A stretch of DNA of 49,498 nt from Dactylosporangium siamense (GTDB lineage: Bacteria; Actinomycetota; Actinomycetes; Mycobacteriales; Micromonosporaceae), in assembly GCF_016862795.1 (NCBI RefSeq), contig NZ_BONQ01000031.1:1-49498 (forward strand). Direction: 5' to 3'. The notes under the pieces were generated by a model. It had not been told where the DNA came from. It worked only from the letters and a program-made list of their open reading frames with translations, and did no database searches. The translations under genes and the position numbers were made by a program. This document shows, piece after piece, positions 14,177 to 22,051 of the stretch (the first letter of the stretch is position 1; every line of letters starts with the position of its first letter).

Positions 14177-16540
14177 GTGGTGACGAACGGCGCGACGGGG
14201 CTCGGCATCGACTTCGGCACCTCCACGACCGTCGCGATGCTCGCCGGCGCCGACGGGGTCGCCCGGCCGCTGTTGTTCGACGCCAGCCCGTTGCTGTCCT
14301 CGGCGGTGTTCGCCGCGCCCGGCGGGGACCTCCTCACCGGCGCCGACGCGGAGCGGGCCGCGGTGGCGTACCCGGCCGCCTACGAGCCGAACCCGAAGCG
14401 CCGCGTCGACGAGCGCACCGTCCTGCTCGGCGAGCGCGAGATCACCGTCGTCGACCTCGTCGCGGCCGTCCTGCGCCGGGTCGGCACGGAGGCCGAACGG
14501 TCCACGGGCGCGCCGCCGCGCACCGTCGTGCTCACGCACCCGGCCACGTGGGGGCCGACCCGGCTGGCCGTGCTCGCCGAGGGCGCCGACCGGGCCGGGC
14601 TCGGCACCGTGCGGTTCGTGCCGGAGCCGGTCGCCGCGGCCGCGTACCTCACCGGCAGCCTCGGCGAGCAACTGCCGGACGGGCGCTGCCTGGTCGTGTA
14701 CGACCTGGGCGCCGGCACGTTCGATGTCAGCGCGGTCAGAGCCGTCGGTGCCGGCTTCGAGGTGCTCGCCTCGGCCGGGATCGGTGACCTCGGCGGCCTC
14801 GACCTCGACGCCGCGGTCGTCGGCCTGGCCCGCGACACCGTCGGGGCGACCTTTGTGTGGCAGCGGCTCGACCGCCCGCAGACCCAGCCCGATCAGGAGG
14901 CCCGCCACCAGCTGTGGCACGGCGCCCGCGCGGTCAAGGAGCAGCTGTCCCGGCACGCCACCGGCGACCTGCGGATCCCGGTCGCCGCCGCGACCATCCA
15001 CGTGACCCGGGAGGAGTTCGAGGCCCTGGCGCTGCCGTACCTGCGCCGCACCGTCGACGTGACGCTGCGGACCCTCTCCTCCGCCGGGATCACCCGGGAC
15101 CAGATCGCCGGGGTGTTCCTCGTCGGTGGCGGCTCCCGGGTGCCGCTCGCCGCGACGCTGCTGCACCGGGCGACCCGGATCGCGCCGAGCGTCCTGGACC
15201 ACCCGGAGCTCGCCGTCGCCGCCGGCAGCCTGCACGTCGGGCCGCCGCCGTTCATCCCCGGCCAGCGCCCGCCGCTGTCCCCGGACGACCCGCTGTTCCT
15301 GACCGACCCGCCTTTTCCGGCCGACCCGCTGACCTCGGTGCTGGCGCTGCTCGACCCGCCGCCGACCCTGACGCTGCCGGGGCCACGGGCACCGCTGCCG
15401 TTCGACCCGCTGCTGCCGATGTCGGGGTCCGCCTGGGCCGGCGAACCGGTGCTGGACCCGGTGCCGGTCCCGCCCGGCGGCCGGGCCCGCGACCTCGGCG
15501 TCTGGGCGGTGCTCGCGCTGCTGGCCGCCGCGATCGTCGCCGTCGCCGTGTGGTGGCCGCGGCCCGGGCGGCAGCAGCCGCCCTCCCCGCGGGAGCTTGC
15601 CCCGGCCGTGGGCCTGGCCGCCGCCACGGAGCTGCCCGGCCACAGCGGGTCGATCCTCGCCCTCGCCTTCGCCCCGGACAGTGCCACGCTGCTGTCCGGC
15701 GGCGGTGACTCGTCCGTCCGGCTGTGGGACGTCGCCTCCCACGCCGAGCGTGGCGGGCCGCTCACCGGCCACGTCAACCCGGTGCGTGCGGTGCGGTTCA
15801 GCCCCGACGGTGCGACGTTCGCCACCGGTGGTTACGAGTGCGGCCGCAGGTGGCGTACCGACACCGCAGCGGAAACGGGAGCGCCGACCGCCGTCCCGGC
15901 CACCACCGGTGCGGTGCGGGCGACCGCGGGCATCGCCGACATCGCGTTCCAGCCCGGCGGCACCCCGGTCGCGGTCGGCTTCGCGGGCGGCACGTTCCGC
16001 CTGTGGGACCTCGCCGCCGGCATCGAGCTCGGCGTCCTGCCGTCCGGCGCCGCGGCTGCTTCCACCGCGGCGGACGCCGTGCTCGACCCCGACGGGCGGT
16101 GGGCCGCGTTCGGCGCCGACCGCACCGTCGAGGTGTACGCCGTCGCCGACCGCCGGCCCGTCGCCGCCCTCACCACGAGCCCCGCGACCCGGCTCGCGTT
16201 CAGCCCGGACGGCCGCACGCTCGCCGTGGCCGCCCTCGCCGGCGACGCCGTCCTCATCGAGTTCTGGGACCCGGCCACCGCCACCCTGCTCGGCACCGTC
16301 CACGACCCCGGCCACCCCACGAGGATCACCTCCATGGTGTACGACCAGCGCGGCGCTCTCCTCGCCACCGGCGACGCGGGCGGTCGCGTCGTCCTGCTCG
16401 ACGCCCACGACCGGCACCCGATCGGCACCACCGGCCCCACCGGCGCCCCGATCCAGTCCCTCGCGTTCAGCCCCGACGGCGCCTGGCTCGCCACCGGCGA
16501 CAGCCGCGGCATGATCCGCCTGCACCCCGTCCGCCGCTGA
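14177..16540 (+). CDS. Hsp70-family ATPase fused to a membrane anchor and WD40 propeller
   Basis: 787 residues. The N-terminal ~360 residues form an actin/Hsp70 ATPase: phosphate-1 loop G-I-D-F-G-T-S-T-T (10-18), phosphate-2 Y-D-L-G-A-G-T-F-D-V-S, and the adenosine motif F-L-V-G-G-G-S-R-V-P. Instead of an Hsp70 substrate-binding domain there is a Pro-rich linker, then one transmembrane helix (around residues 440-460, V-W-A-V-L-A-L-L-A-A-A). A WD40 propeller with several R/L-W-D blades follows (H-S-G-S-I-L-A-L-A-F; V-R-L-W-D-V; F-R-L-W-D-L), with F-S-P-D-G repeats. By topology the ATPase would face the cytoplasm and the propeller the outside, though the opposite cannot be excluded. Function is unknown; a chaperone-like or signalling sensor is an inference. 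The EI24-like membrane gene is divergent. Confidence 0.88.
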   Translation: MVTNGATGLGIDFGTSTTVAMLAGADGVARPLLFDASPLLSSAVFAAPGGDLLTGADAERAAVAYPAAYEPNPKRRVDERTVLLGEREITVVDLVAAVLRRVGTEAERSTGAPPRTVVLTHPATWGPTRLAVLAEGADRAGLGTVRFVPEPVAAAAYLTGSLGEQLPDGRCLVVYDLGAGTFDVSAVRAVGAGFEVLASAGIGDLGGLDLDAAVVGLARDTVGATFVWQRLDRPQTQPDQEARHQLWHGARAVKEQLSRHATGDLRIPVAAATIHVTREEFEALALPYLRRTVDVTLRTLSSAGITRDQIAGVFLVGGGSRVPLAATLLHRATRIAPSVLDHPELAVAAGSLHVGPPPFIPGQRPPLSPDDPLFLTDPPFPADPLTSVLALLDPPPTLTLPGPRAPLPFDPLLPMSGSAWAGEPVLDPVPVPPGGRARDLGVWAVLALLAAAIVAVAVWWPRPGRQQPPSPRELAPAVGLAAATELPGHSGSILALAFAPDSATLLSGGGDSSVRLWDVASHAERGGPLTGHVNPVRAVRFSPDGATFATGGYECGRRWRTDTAAETGAPTAVPATTGAVRATAGIADIAFQPGGTPVAVGFAGGTFRLWDLAAGIELGVLPSGAAAASTAADAVLDPDGRWAAFGADRTVEVYAVADRRPVAALTTSPATRLAFSPDGRTLAVAALAGDAVLIEFWDPATATLLGTVHDPGHPTRITSMVYDQRGALLATGDAGGRVVLLDAHDRHPIGTTGPTGAPIQSLAFSPDGAWLATGDSRGMIRLHPVRR

Positions 16541-16637
16541 CCGCCCCTCCCCCGCCTCAGGCTAACGACCCTGCCCCGGCCGCACTCCGGGCACCGTCCG
16601 GCCCGTCCTCGATCGTGGCGTGTGTTGAACTGGGACC

Positions 16638-17468
16638 GTGCAGATGCGTCCAGCGGAACTGGCAGCGATCCGTGCCGGCGAGGTCGACGTGGCGTTCCGT
16701 CGATGGGAACAGCCACGTGTCAGGGTCGGCACCCAGATGCGGACCGCGGTCGGACTGGTCGAGATCACGTCCGTCGACCGCGTCCCGGTGAGCTCGCTGA
16801 CCGGCGCGGACGCCCGCCGGGCCGGCGCGGCGTCACTGGCCGCGCTCCGGCAGGGCCTGGACCGCCTGCACCCCGAACGGCCGGTGTATCGGATCGGGCT
16901 GCGGTATGCGGGCACGGACCCACGGCACACACTGCGGGAAGCGGTGCCCGACACCGCGGAGATCGACGCGATCATCGCGGGCCTCGACCGGCTCGACCGC
17001 GCCGCACCCACCGGGCCCTGGACGCGGGCAACGCTGCTGCTGATCGACGAACTGCCGGCCATCCGGGCCCCCGACCTCGCCCAGCGGATGGGCCGCGACA
17101 CCCCGTCGTTCAAACAGAACGTGCGCAAACTGAAGGAACGCGGCCTGACCGAATCACTCGACATCGGCTACCGGCTCTCGCCCCGCGGCGCCGCCGTCCT
17201 GGACCACGAGGGACATCCCCGCACCACCCGGGACCGGCCGGCACCGGAACCGGGCACCCCGCTGCCACACCTCGGCGCAGCCGCGACCCGCGCGCTCACC
17301 ACCCACGGCGTGGTCCGGCTCGAACAGGTGGCCATGCTCAGCGAGGGCGAGGTGCGGGCACTCCACGGCGTCGGGCCCTACGCCCTCCGACACCTGCGAG
17401 CCGCGCTGGACGCCGCCGGGCTCGCCTACCGCGCCGAGCCTGACGCCTCGCCGCCGGCGGCATCCTGA
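16638..17468 (+). CDS. ASCH (PUA-like) - winged HTH - helix-hairpin-helix protein
   Basis: 276 residues. Residues 1-75 look like an ASCH/PUA-like fold (M-R-P-A-E-L-A-A-I-R-A-G then V-G-L-V-E-I-T-S-V), a family linked to RNA or modified-base recognition. Residues about 125-190 resemble a winged helix (D-L-A-Q-R-M-G-R-D, S-F-K-Q-N-V-R-K-L-K-E-R-G-L then L-S-P-R-G). Residues about 210-265 resemble the RNA polymerase alpha-CTD/HhH type (T-H-G-V-V-R-L-E-Q-V, L-H-G-V-G-P-Y-A-L-R-H-L). The combination suggests a nucleic-acid-binding regulator. The start is GTG 16638 or ATG 16644; a weak TGAACT lies 6 nt ahead. Confidence 0.7.
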   Translation: MQMRPAELAAIRAGEVDVAFRRWEQPRVRVGTQMRTAVGLVEITSVDRVPVSSLTGADARRAGAASLAALRQGLDRLHPERPVYRIGLRYAGTDPRHTLREAVPDTAEIDAIIAGLDRLDRAAPTGPWTRATLLLIDELPAIRAPDLAQRMGRDTPSFKQNVRKLKERGLTESLDIGYRLSPRGAAVLDHEGHPRTTRDRPAPEPGTPLPHLGAAATRALTTHGVVRLEQVAMLSEGEVRALHGVGPYALRHLRAALDAAGLAYRAEPDASPPAAS

Positions 17469-17514
17469 CTGGCGTTGGATGCTCGGCCGTGAGTCTTCAG
17501 GAATCGGAGAGGGA

Positions 17515-18111
17515 ATGTCGGATCGTCGCTTTTTCACAGTAGAGCCGACCGCCGAACCGATCACCGCACCGATCGCCAAGGTGGGCGGCCAGCCGACGTG
17601 GCTCGAACAGCCGCAGTGGCCCATCTCGCGCAATCACGGCACGCCGATGACGTTCATCGCGCAGTTCGAAGTCCCGGCCGGGATGGCGTACGTCTTCATG
17701 ACCGACGCTACCGAATACGTTGACTACGCCTGGGAGGCGGAAGGCGGCGAGAACGCCGTGATCGTGCAGCGCAACGGCCGTCTGCCGCTGCTGGAGGTCT
17801 ATGGGCCGATGGTCTCGGTCTACGGCTCCGCCGAGCCGCGGCCGATTTCGGTATCGGCGCAGGCGACCGGACCAACGGTTGCCGCCGATCACCGGATCGT
17901 GCTGGCAACGCAGGACGTCGGCGACTTCCAATTCTCCGGTGGTGAGCCGGCATGGTTACAGAATGCCGATGTCCCGGGCGAGGGCTACCGCTTCCTGGTG
18001 CAGTTGGAGGCCGACCGGCTGCCCTTTCCCATCAACTTCGGCGATGGCGGCATCGGCTACGTCTTCCTGTCGCCCGATCTCCTGGAGGGCCGCTTCCTCT
18101 GGCAGAACTGA
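17515..18111 (+). CDS. DUF1963 (YwqG-like) protein
   Basis: 198 residues, cytoplasmic. Diagnostic blocks are G-G-Q-P-T-W-L-E-Q-P-Q-W-P, followed by M-T-F-I-A-Q-F-E-V, and later F-L-V-Q-L-E-A-D with G-D-G-G-I-G-Y-V-F at the end. This is the arrangement of DUF1963/YwqG proteins, a family of unknown function often found with polymorphic toxin immunity genes, although no toxin gene is adjacent here. The ATG at 17515 has GGAGAGG 2-3 nt upstream. The frame to 17479 lacks support. Confidence 0.8.
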   Translation: MSDRRFFTVEPTAEPITAPIAKVGGQPTWLEQPQWPISRNHGTPMTFIAQFEVPAGMAYVFMTDATEYVDYAWEAEGGENAVIVQRNGRLPLLEVYGPMVSVYGSAEPRPISVSAQATGPTVAADHRIVLATQDVGDFQFSGGEPAWLQNADVPGEGYRFLVQLEADRLPFPINFGDGGIGYVFLSPDLLEGRFLWQN

Positions 18112-18153
18112 AGGGCTGGTTGAGCCGCTCGTCGCGTCGATGGACAAGCACTC

Positions 18154-18726
18154 CTACGGTGCAGCGGTCGGCTGTGGTGCCGACGCCCGCCTGCTGTGGC
18201 GCCGGCGCAGGATGAGCGTCCACACGATCGCGGTCAGCAGCAGTGCGGTGCCGAGCTGCCAGGGAAAGCCGAACATCAGCGTGACCCAGGTGCCCAGCGG
18301 ATCCGTGCGCTGCCACCACGTCCCGGTGCCGGAGCCGTCACCCGGCCCGTCCAGGCTGACCTCGGGCATCAGTGGGCTGTAGATCACACCGACCTCGTCG
18401 CCGTCGAACCGGTCACCGAGATCGGGGAACAGGGACGGGCTCAACCGCCTGGTCGTGATGTAGATCCGACCGTCCTGCCCGCCGTAGATCTCGGCCCACC
18501 CGTGGTCCTCCATCGCAATCAGCGTGTCGGTCACCTCGTCGATGTTCGATGGCCGGGTGTCGGACCCTCGTGGGCTGCTGTCGAGCCACGGCAGCTGCAT
18601 CGCGGACAACGAGATGCCGGACCAGTGCCGGGAATCGAACCCGGCGAGCGCGGTCGACAGCACCATCAGTGGGACCAGGATCATCAGGCAGAGCAGTGTG
18701 ATGACGGCGTCGCGCGCTCGGGTCAT
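18154..18726 (-). CDS. hypothetical membrane protein with two TM helices
   Basis: About 190 residues. The first TM helix (about 8-29, L-L-C-L-M-I-L-V-P-L-M-V-L) is followed by an extracytoplasmic domain of about 110 residues, with an I-Y-I-T-T-R-R-L-S-P motif. A second TM helix lies near the C terminus (F-P-W-Q-L-G-T-A-L-L-L-T-A), followed by a basic Arg/Ala/Pro tail. No family recognised. The start is ATG 18726, preceded by GGGG; ATG 18741 is an alternative. Convergent with the DUF1963 gene. Confidence 0.7.
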   Translation of the reverse strand: MTRARDAVITLLCLMILVPLMVLSTALAGFDSRHWSGISLSAMQLPWLDSSPRGSDTRPSNIDEVTDTLIAMEDHGWAEIYGGQDGRIYITTRRLSPSLFPDLGDRFDGDEVGVIYSPLMPEVSLDGPGDGSGTGTWWQRTDPLGTWVTLMFGFPWQLGTALLLTAIVWTLILRRRHSRRASAPQPTAAP

Positions 18727-18808
18727 CCCCGTATGATGCACGCGGCCGGCCGCCGGTGTCCGCCCCGCCCGCCGGCCAGGTCCGTTGACGCCGCCCCGCC
18801 CGGCGGAC

Positions 18809-18832
18809 GGTGGGCGGTGGGCGGTGGGCGGT
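18809..18832. repeat. GGTGGGC heptamer tandem repeat
   Basis: Three perfect copies (18809-18829) and a partial fourth. They lie directly after the end of the FHA gene in the gap to the hypothetical membrane protein. It is a simple G-rich repeat that could fold as a G-quadruplex or aid termination. No direct evidence for either. Confidence 0.75.
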
Positions 18833-19716
18833 CAGAGCGGCCTGGCGTGCACGGTGATGCGGGTGAACGAGCCGACGTGGATGTGGTCGCCGTCGGCGAG
18901 CGGGACGGGCAGCTCGGGCTGGATGGGATCGGCGGCGTCGTTGACGAACGTGCAGTTGGCGGAGCGCAGGTCGACCACGGCCCAGCCGCCGCCCGGCTGC
19001 GCGACGAGCAGGGCGTGCAGGTGCGACACGGCGATGTCCTCGGGCGGGCCGGCCAGGTCGATGTCGGGGTAGCTGCCGCGGGACCGGCTGCGCCGGCCGA
19101 TGAGGACCTGCTCGCCGGTGAGCGCGAACCGGCGCTCGGGGCAGAACCGCGGGTAGGAGATCGTGGGGTCGGGACCGTTCCAGGCCTCGACCCGGTCGAA
19201 GTGGGCCCGGTCGGCGGAGACCACCACGTGCCAGCCCACGGCGGCGGCGGTGCCGTTCGTCGCGGTGCTGTTCGACGCGGTGGCGTCCAGCCCCCGACCG
19301 GACGTCACCGCACCAGGCCCGGCCGCTCCCGACGTGGCAGCACCCGACGTGGCAGCACCCGAAGTGGCAGCACCCGAAGTGGCAGCACCCGAAGTGGCAG
19401 CACCGGACGTGGTGGCGTCCGGCGTGGCCGCGCCGGCCGTACCGGCGCCGGCCGAGGCGGCCCGGACCGGCTCGGAGGCGAGGACGGCCTCCAGCGCGGC
19501 GTCGGGAGGGGCGGCCAGCGCGTCGAAGCCGTCGACCTCGCAGAACCGCCCGGTCATCGGCGTCGCGCACTCCGGGCACACGGTGATCCGGACCGGCGCC
19601 GACGTCGGTTGGACGGCCGGCGGCGCCTGCCCGGAGGGTGCCGCCGTCATGGCGGCGCCGCAGACGTCGCAGTAGTCGGTGGTCTCCGACTCGTGACCCT
19701 TCGGGCAGGTGGCCAT
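18832..19716 (-). CDS. zinc-ribbon FHA domain protein
   Basis: 294 residues. The N terminus has two zinc ribbons (C-P-K-G-H with C-D-V-C-G, residues 4-19; C-P-E-C with F-C-E-V-D-G, 47-63). A low-complexity S-G-A-A-T linker follows (about 85-150), and then a C-terminal FHA domain: L-I-G-R-R-S-R-S and V-S-H-L-H-A-L-L, ending near residue 290. FHA domains read phosphothreonine; the G-R-R-S motif supplies the binding Arg and Ser. The usual S-R-x-H is S-H-L-H here. As last gene of the PknG operon it is the likely phospho-dependent output, in the position OdhI/GarA occupies functionally in corynebacteria and mycobacteria. It is not a sequence orthologue of those. ATG 19716 has GGAG 8 nt upstream; the frame to 20064 overlaps vWA codons. 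Confidence 0.88.
   Translation of the reverse strand: MATCPKGHESETTDYCDVCGAAMTAAPSGQAPPAVQPTSAPVRITVCPECATPMTGRFCEVDGFDALAAPPDAALEAVLASEPVRAASAGAGTAGAATPDATTSGAATSGAATSGAATSGAATSGAATSGAAGPGAVTSGRGLDATASNSTATNGTAAAVGWHVVVSADRAHFDRVEAWNGPDPTISYPRFCPERRFALTGEQVLIGRRSRSRGSYPDIDLAGPPEDIAVSHLHALLVAQPGGGWAVVDLRSANCTFVNDAADPIQPELPVPLADGDHIHVGSFTRITVHARPL
19331..19405 (-). repeat. 15-bp minisatellite in the FHA linker
   Basis: Five tandem 15-bp units (19331, 19346, 19361, 19376, 19391) differ only at one or two positions (GACGTGG versus GAAGTGG). A degenerate sixth is at 19406-19420. The minus strand encodes repeated T-S-G-A-A pentapeptides. The length is a multiple of three, so copy-number change would keep the frame. 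Confidence 0.9.
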
Positions 19717-19727
19717 CGGGCGCTCCT

Positions 19728-21029
19728 TCAGTTCGTGCGGACGCGCGTCGTCCTGCGGGATTCGAGCGCCGCGATCTCGGCGTCGATGTCGACGTCCTTG
19801 TTCTCGGAGCGGCGTTTGAGCTGCACGGTCCCGGTCCGGGCGTCCTGCACCTCGACGACCCGGGCCAGCAGCTGCACGGTGTCGGACCGGCCGGCCTCGG
19901 TGGCGAGCTGCACGGCGCGGCCCAGCCGGGCGGTCGCGGTGGCGGTGTCGCCGGCCTCGCGGGCGGCGAGCCCCTCCTGGATCGCGGAGGCCAGCTCGGC
20001 GGCGCCGGTGTAGTGCGCGACCCGCTTGTTGAGCCGGGTCGACTTGGCCTCCTCGTCGGTCCACACGGCCCGCACGAGGCCCTTGGCGAGGACCTCCTCA
20101 CCGCGCACGACGCTGACTCGGGCGGCGAGCTTCTCCTCGCCGACGGCGCCGACGGTGTCCGGGTCGAGCTCGATGGCCAGGTGGTAGTCGCGGCTCTCCG
20201 CGCCCCACGCGCCGGTCGGGTAGTCGCCGACGCGGGCGCTGACGTCGGTGCGCCGGTCGGTGAGGTCGAGGATCCCGGGATGGACCTGCTTCACGAAGCG
20301 GATCCGGGCCCCGGCCGGGGTCCAGAGGCGCAGGGCGACACCGGCGACGGTCTTGCCCATCGCGGCCTCGATCATGGACCGGAAGTCCTCCTCGAGGCCG
20401 GCCGGGTCCTTCATGCCGTCGGCGGTGCCGAGCAGCGCGTCGGCGACCTTGATGAGCTCGGCGGCGCTCCAGTTCTGGCCGACGCCGCGGCTGTCGCAGA
20501 CGAACAGGCCGGTGCACTGGTCCAGCACGGCCTGGAAGGTGCGGGCGGACTCGCCGTTGCGCCCGTCGGTGAGCAGGATCGCGTGCCGGATCTCGGCCGG
20601 GTTGGCCAGGAACAGCTCGCGGGCGAGGGTGAGCCAGGTGCCGATCTGGGTGCCGCCGCCGGCCTTCAGGTGCCGGATCGCCTGCCGCGCGGCGTAGCGG
20701 GTGTCGTCGTTGGCGACCGCGAGGGTCTGCACGTCCGGATACACCATCTGGGCCCAGTCGGTGCCGGCGACGACCGCGAACGCGACGCCGTCGCGCAGGG
20801 TGTCGACGGCGACCGCCGCGGCCTTGCGGGCCTGGACGAGCCGCTCGCCGCTCATCGACCCGGAGCAGTCGATCATGATGACCTCGGCGGCGGAGGCCCC
20901 GGCCCCCACGGTGCGACCGGCGCCCGCCCCGGCGGTGATGGTGACGACGGCGTCGGCGACGGACGCGCCCTCGGGCAGGTACTCGTTCTGGAAGACTTCC
21001 GCTACGACACCGCTGGACTCGTCGGTCAT
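19728..21029 (-). CDS. von Willebrand factor A domain protein
   Basis: 433 residues. The vWA domain spans about 40-230. Its metal-ion-dependent adhesion site reads I-D-C-S-G-S-M-S-G (the D-x-S-x-S motif), with a supporting T in G-G-G-T-Q-I-G-T and D in L-L-T-D-G-R-N-G. A beta-rich domain follows, then a helical C terminus (L-A-A-R-E-A-G-D-T-A-T-A) with charged coiled-coil character. No signal peptide, so it is cytoplasmic. Its ATG overlaps the PP2C stop (ATGA), and its stop lies 11 bp before the FHA gene. In this operon it probably acts as a protein-interaction partner or kinase substrate. The start at 21278 would overlap the PP2C gene and is rejected. Confidence 0.88.
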   Translation of the reverse strand: MTDESSGVVAEVFQNEYLPEGASVADAVVTITAGAGAGRTVGAGASAAEVIMIDCSGSMSGERLVQARKAAAVAVDTLRDGVAFAVVAGTDWAQMVYPDVQTLAVANDDTRYAARQAIRHLKAGGGTQIGTWLTLARELFLANPAEIRHAILLTDGRNGESARTFQAVLDQCTGLFVCDSRGVGQNWSAAELIKVADALLGTADGMKDPAGLEEDFRSMIEAAMGKTVAGVALRLWTPAGARIRFVKQVHPGILDLTDRRTDVSARVGDYPTGAWGAESRDYHLAIELDPDTVGAVGEEKLAARVSVVRGEEVLAKGLVRAVWTDEEAKSTRLNKRVAHYTGAAELASAIQEGLAAREAGDTATATARLGRAVQLATEAGRSDTVQLLARVVEVQDARTGTVQLKRRSENKDVDIDAEIAALESRRTTRVRTN

Positions 21030-22051
21030 GGCTGCGGCGCTCCTCTCGATGGGTCGAACGGGACGGCGGCGACGGCGATGTTGTCGGCGCCGCCGGCGGC
21101 ACGGGCGAAGTTCGTCAGCCGCCGCACGAGCTCGGCCGCGTCGCCGTCGCCGTCGATGGCGTCGGTCCAGGTGGGGTACCGGGTGAGCCCGTCGCTGGTG
21201 AGCAGGAGCACCCCGGCGGTGGTGGGGCGCAGGGTGGTCAGGTGCGGGTCCCCGGCGGGCGCGTCGGCGCCGAGCCACCGGGTCAGCGCCGCCGCCTGCG
21301 CGGACAGCCGCAGCGCGTCGGCGTCGACCCCGGCCGCGGTGAGCTGCCCGGCCAGGGAGTCGTCGACGGTGAGACAGCGGGCGCCGTCGCCGTCCAGCCA
21401 GTACGCCCGGCTGTCACCGACCCACCCGACGGTGCACTGCCCGTCCTCGACGACCGCGGCGAGGAACGTGCAGGCCGGCGCGTCGTAGGCGGCGGCCGAC
21501 CCGGCGAGCTTCGCGACCGCGACCGACGCGGACCGGTACGCCCCGGTGATGTCGCCGCCGCCGACGAGCACCTCGATCGCCTCGACGGCGGCGGTGGTCG
21601 CGGCGGCGTCGGAGTCCGGTGCGCTGGACACGCCGTCGCAGACGACGACGGCGCGCCGGCCGCCGGCGACGCCGATCGCGTACGCGTCCTCGTTGCGCCG
21701 CTTGCGCAGCCCCCGGTCGGTGACGGCGACCACGCCCGGCAGGTCGTGCTCGGCGTGCTCGCTGCCGGCGTCGCGGCGCAGCCCGCAGCCGTCGCAGTAT
21801 CCGTCGGCACCGGCCGTCGCCCCGCACGCCGCGCACGGGCCTGCCGCCGCCTTCGACGAGCGCCACTCGCCCGTGGACGCCGACGGCGGCGGGGCGGGCT
21901 CGACGAACGCCTCGACCGGCGGGGAGAGCGGACCGGCGGACGGCTGCAGCGTGAACTGCTCGGCCGGGGCGGCCAGGTCCGCGCCGCAGGACTCGCAGTA
22001 GTGGTCACCGTCCACGGTGGGCGCCGCGCAGGACGGGCAGGCGGCCGTCAC
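21026..22051 (-). CDS. PP2C-type Ser/Thr phosphatase with zinc ribbons
   Basis: 341 residues. The N terminus has two zinc ribbons (C-P-S-C with C-E-S-C at about 5-22; C-A-A-C with C-D-G-C at about 72-90) joined by a Pro-rich linker. The C-terminal PPM/PP2C domain shows R-N-E-D-A-Y, V-V-C-D-G-V-S-S, G-W-V-G-D-S-R-A-Y, L-L-T-S-D-G-L and A-D-N-I-A-V, so the metal-binding Asp residues are present. It would oppose PknG in the same operon. I prefer GTG 22051, which overlaps the kinase stop as GTGA and has GAGG 8 nt upstream. GTG 22057 is possible. Confidence 0.88.
   Translation of the reverse strand: MTAACPSCAAPTVDGDHYCESCGADLAAPAEQFTLQPSAGPLSPPVEAFVEPAPPPSASTGEWRSSKAAAGPCAACGATAGADGYCDGCGLRRDAGSEHAEHDLPGVVAVTDRGLRKRRNEDAYAIGVAGGRRAVVVCDGVSSAPDSDAAATTAAVEAIEVLVGGGDITGAYRSASVAVAKLAGSAAAYDAPACTFLAAVVEDGQCTVGWVGDSRAYWLDGDGARCLTVDDSLAGQLTAAGVDADALRLSAQAAALTRWLGADAPAGDPHLTTLRPTTAGVLLLTSDGLTRYPTWTDAIDGDGDAAELVRRLTNFARAAGGADNIAVAAVPFDPSRGAPQP

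Noticed and set aside
12785-16525. A 1246-codon open frame on the minus strand
   Set aside because: It runs antisense to the Hsp70-WD40 gene and across the EI24 and neighbouring genes, with Gly/Arg/Ala-rich nonsense composition. Typical GC-rich shadow.
19331-19405. Tandem repeats considered as a CRISPR array
   Set aside because: Units are contiguous 15-mers with no spacers and encode a protein linker; no cas genes are near.
19680-19716. E-T-T at the N terminus of the FHA protein, similar to the GarA/OdhI phosphorylation motif
   Set aside because: The residues are part of the common zinc ribbon pattern and lack the following S-V-F-R, so the resemblance is probably coincidental.
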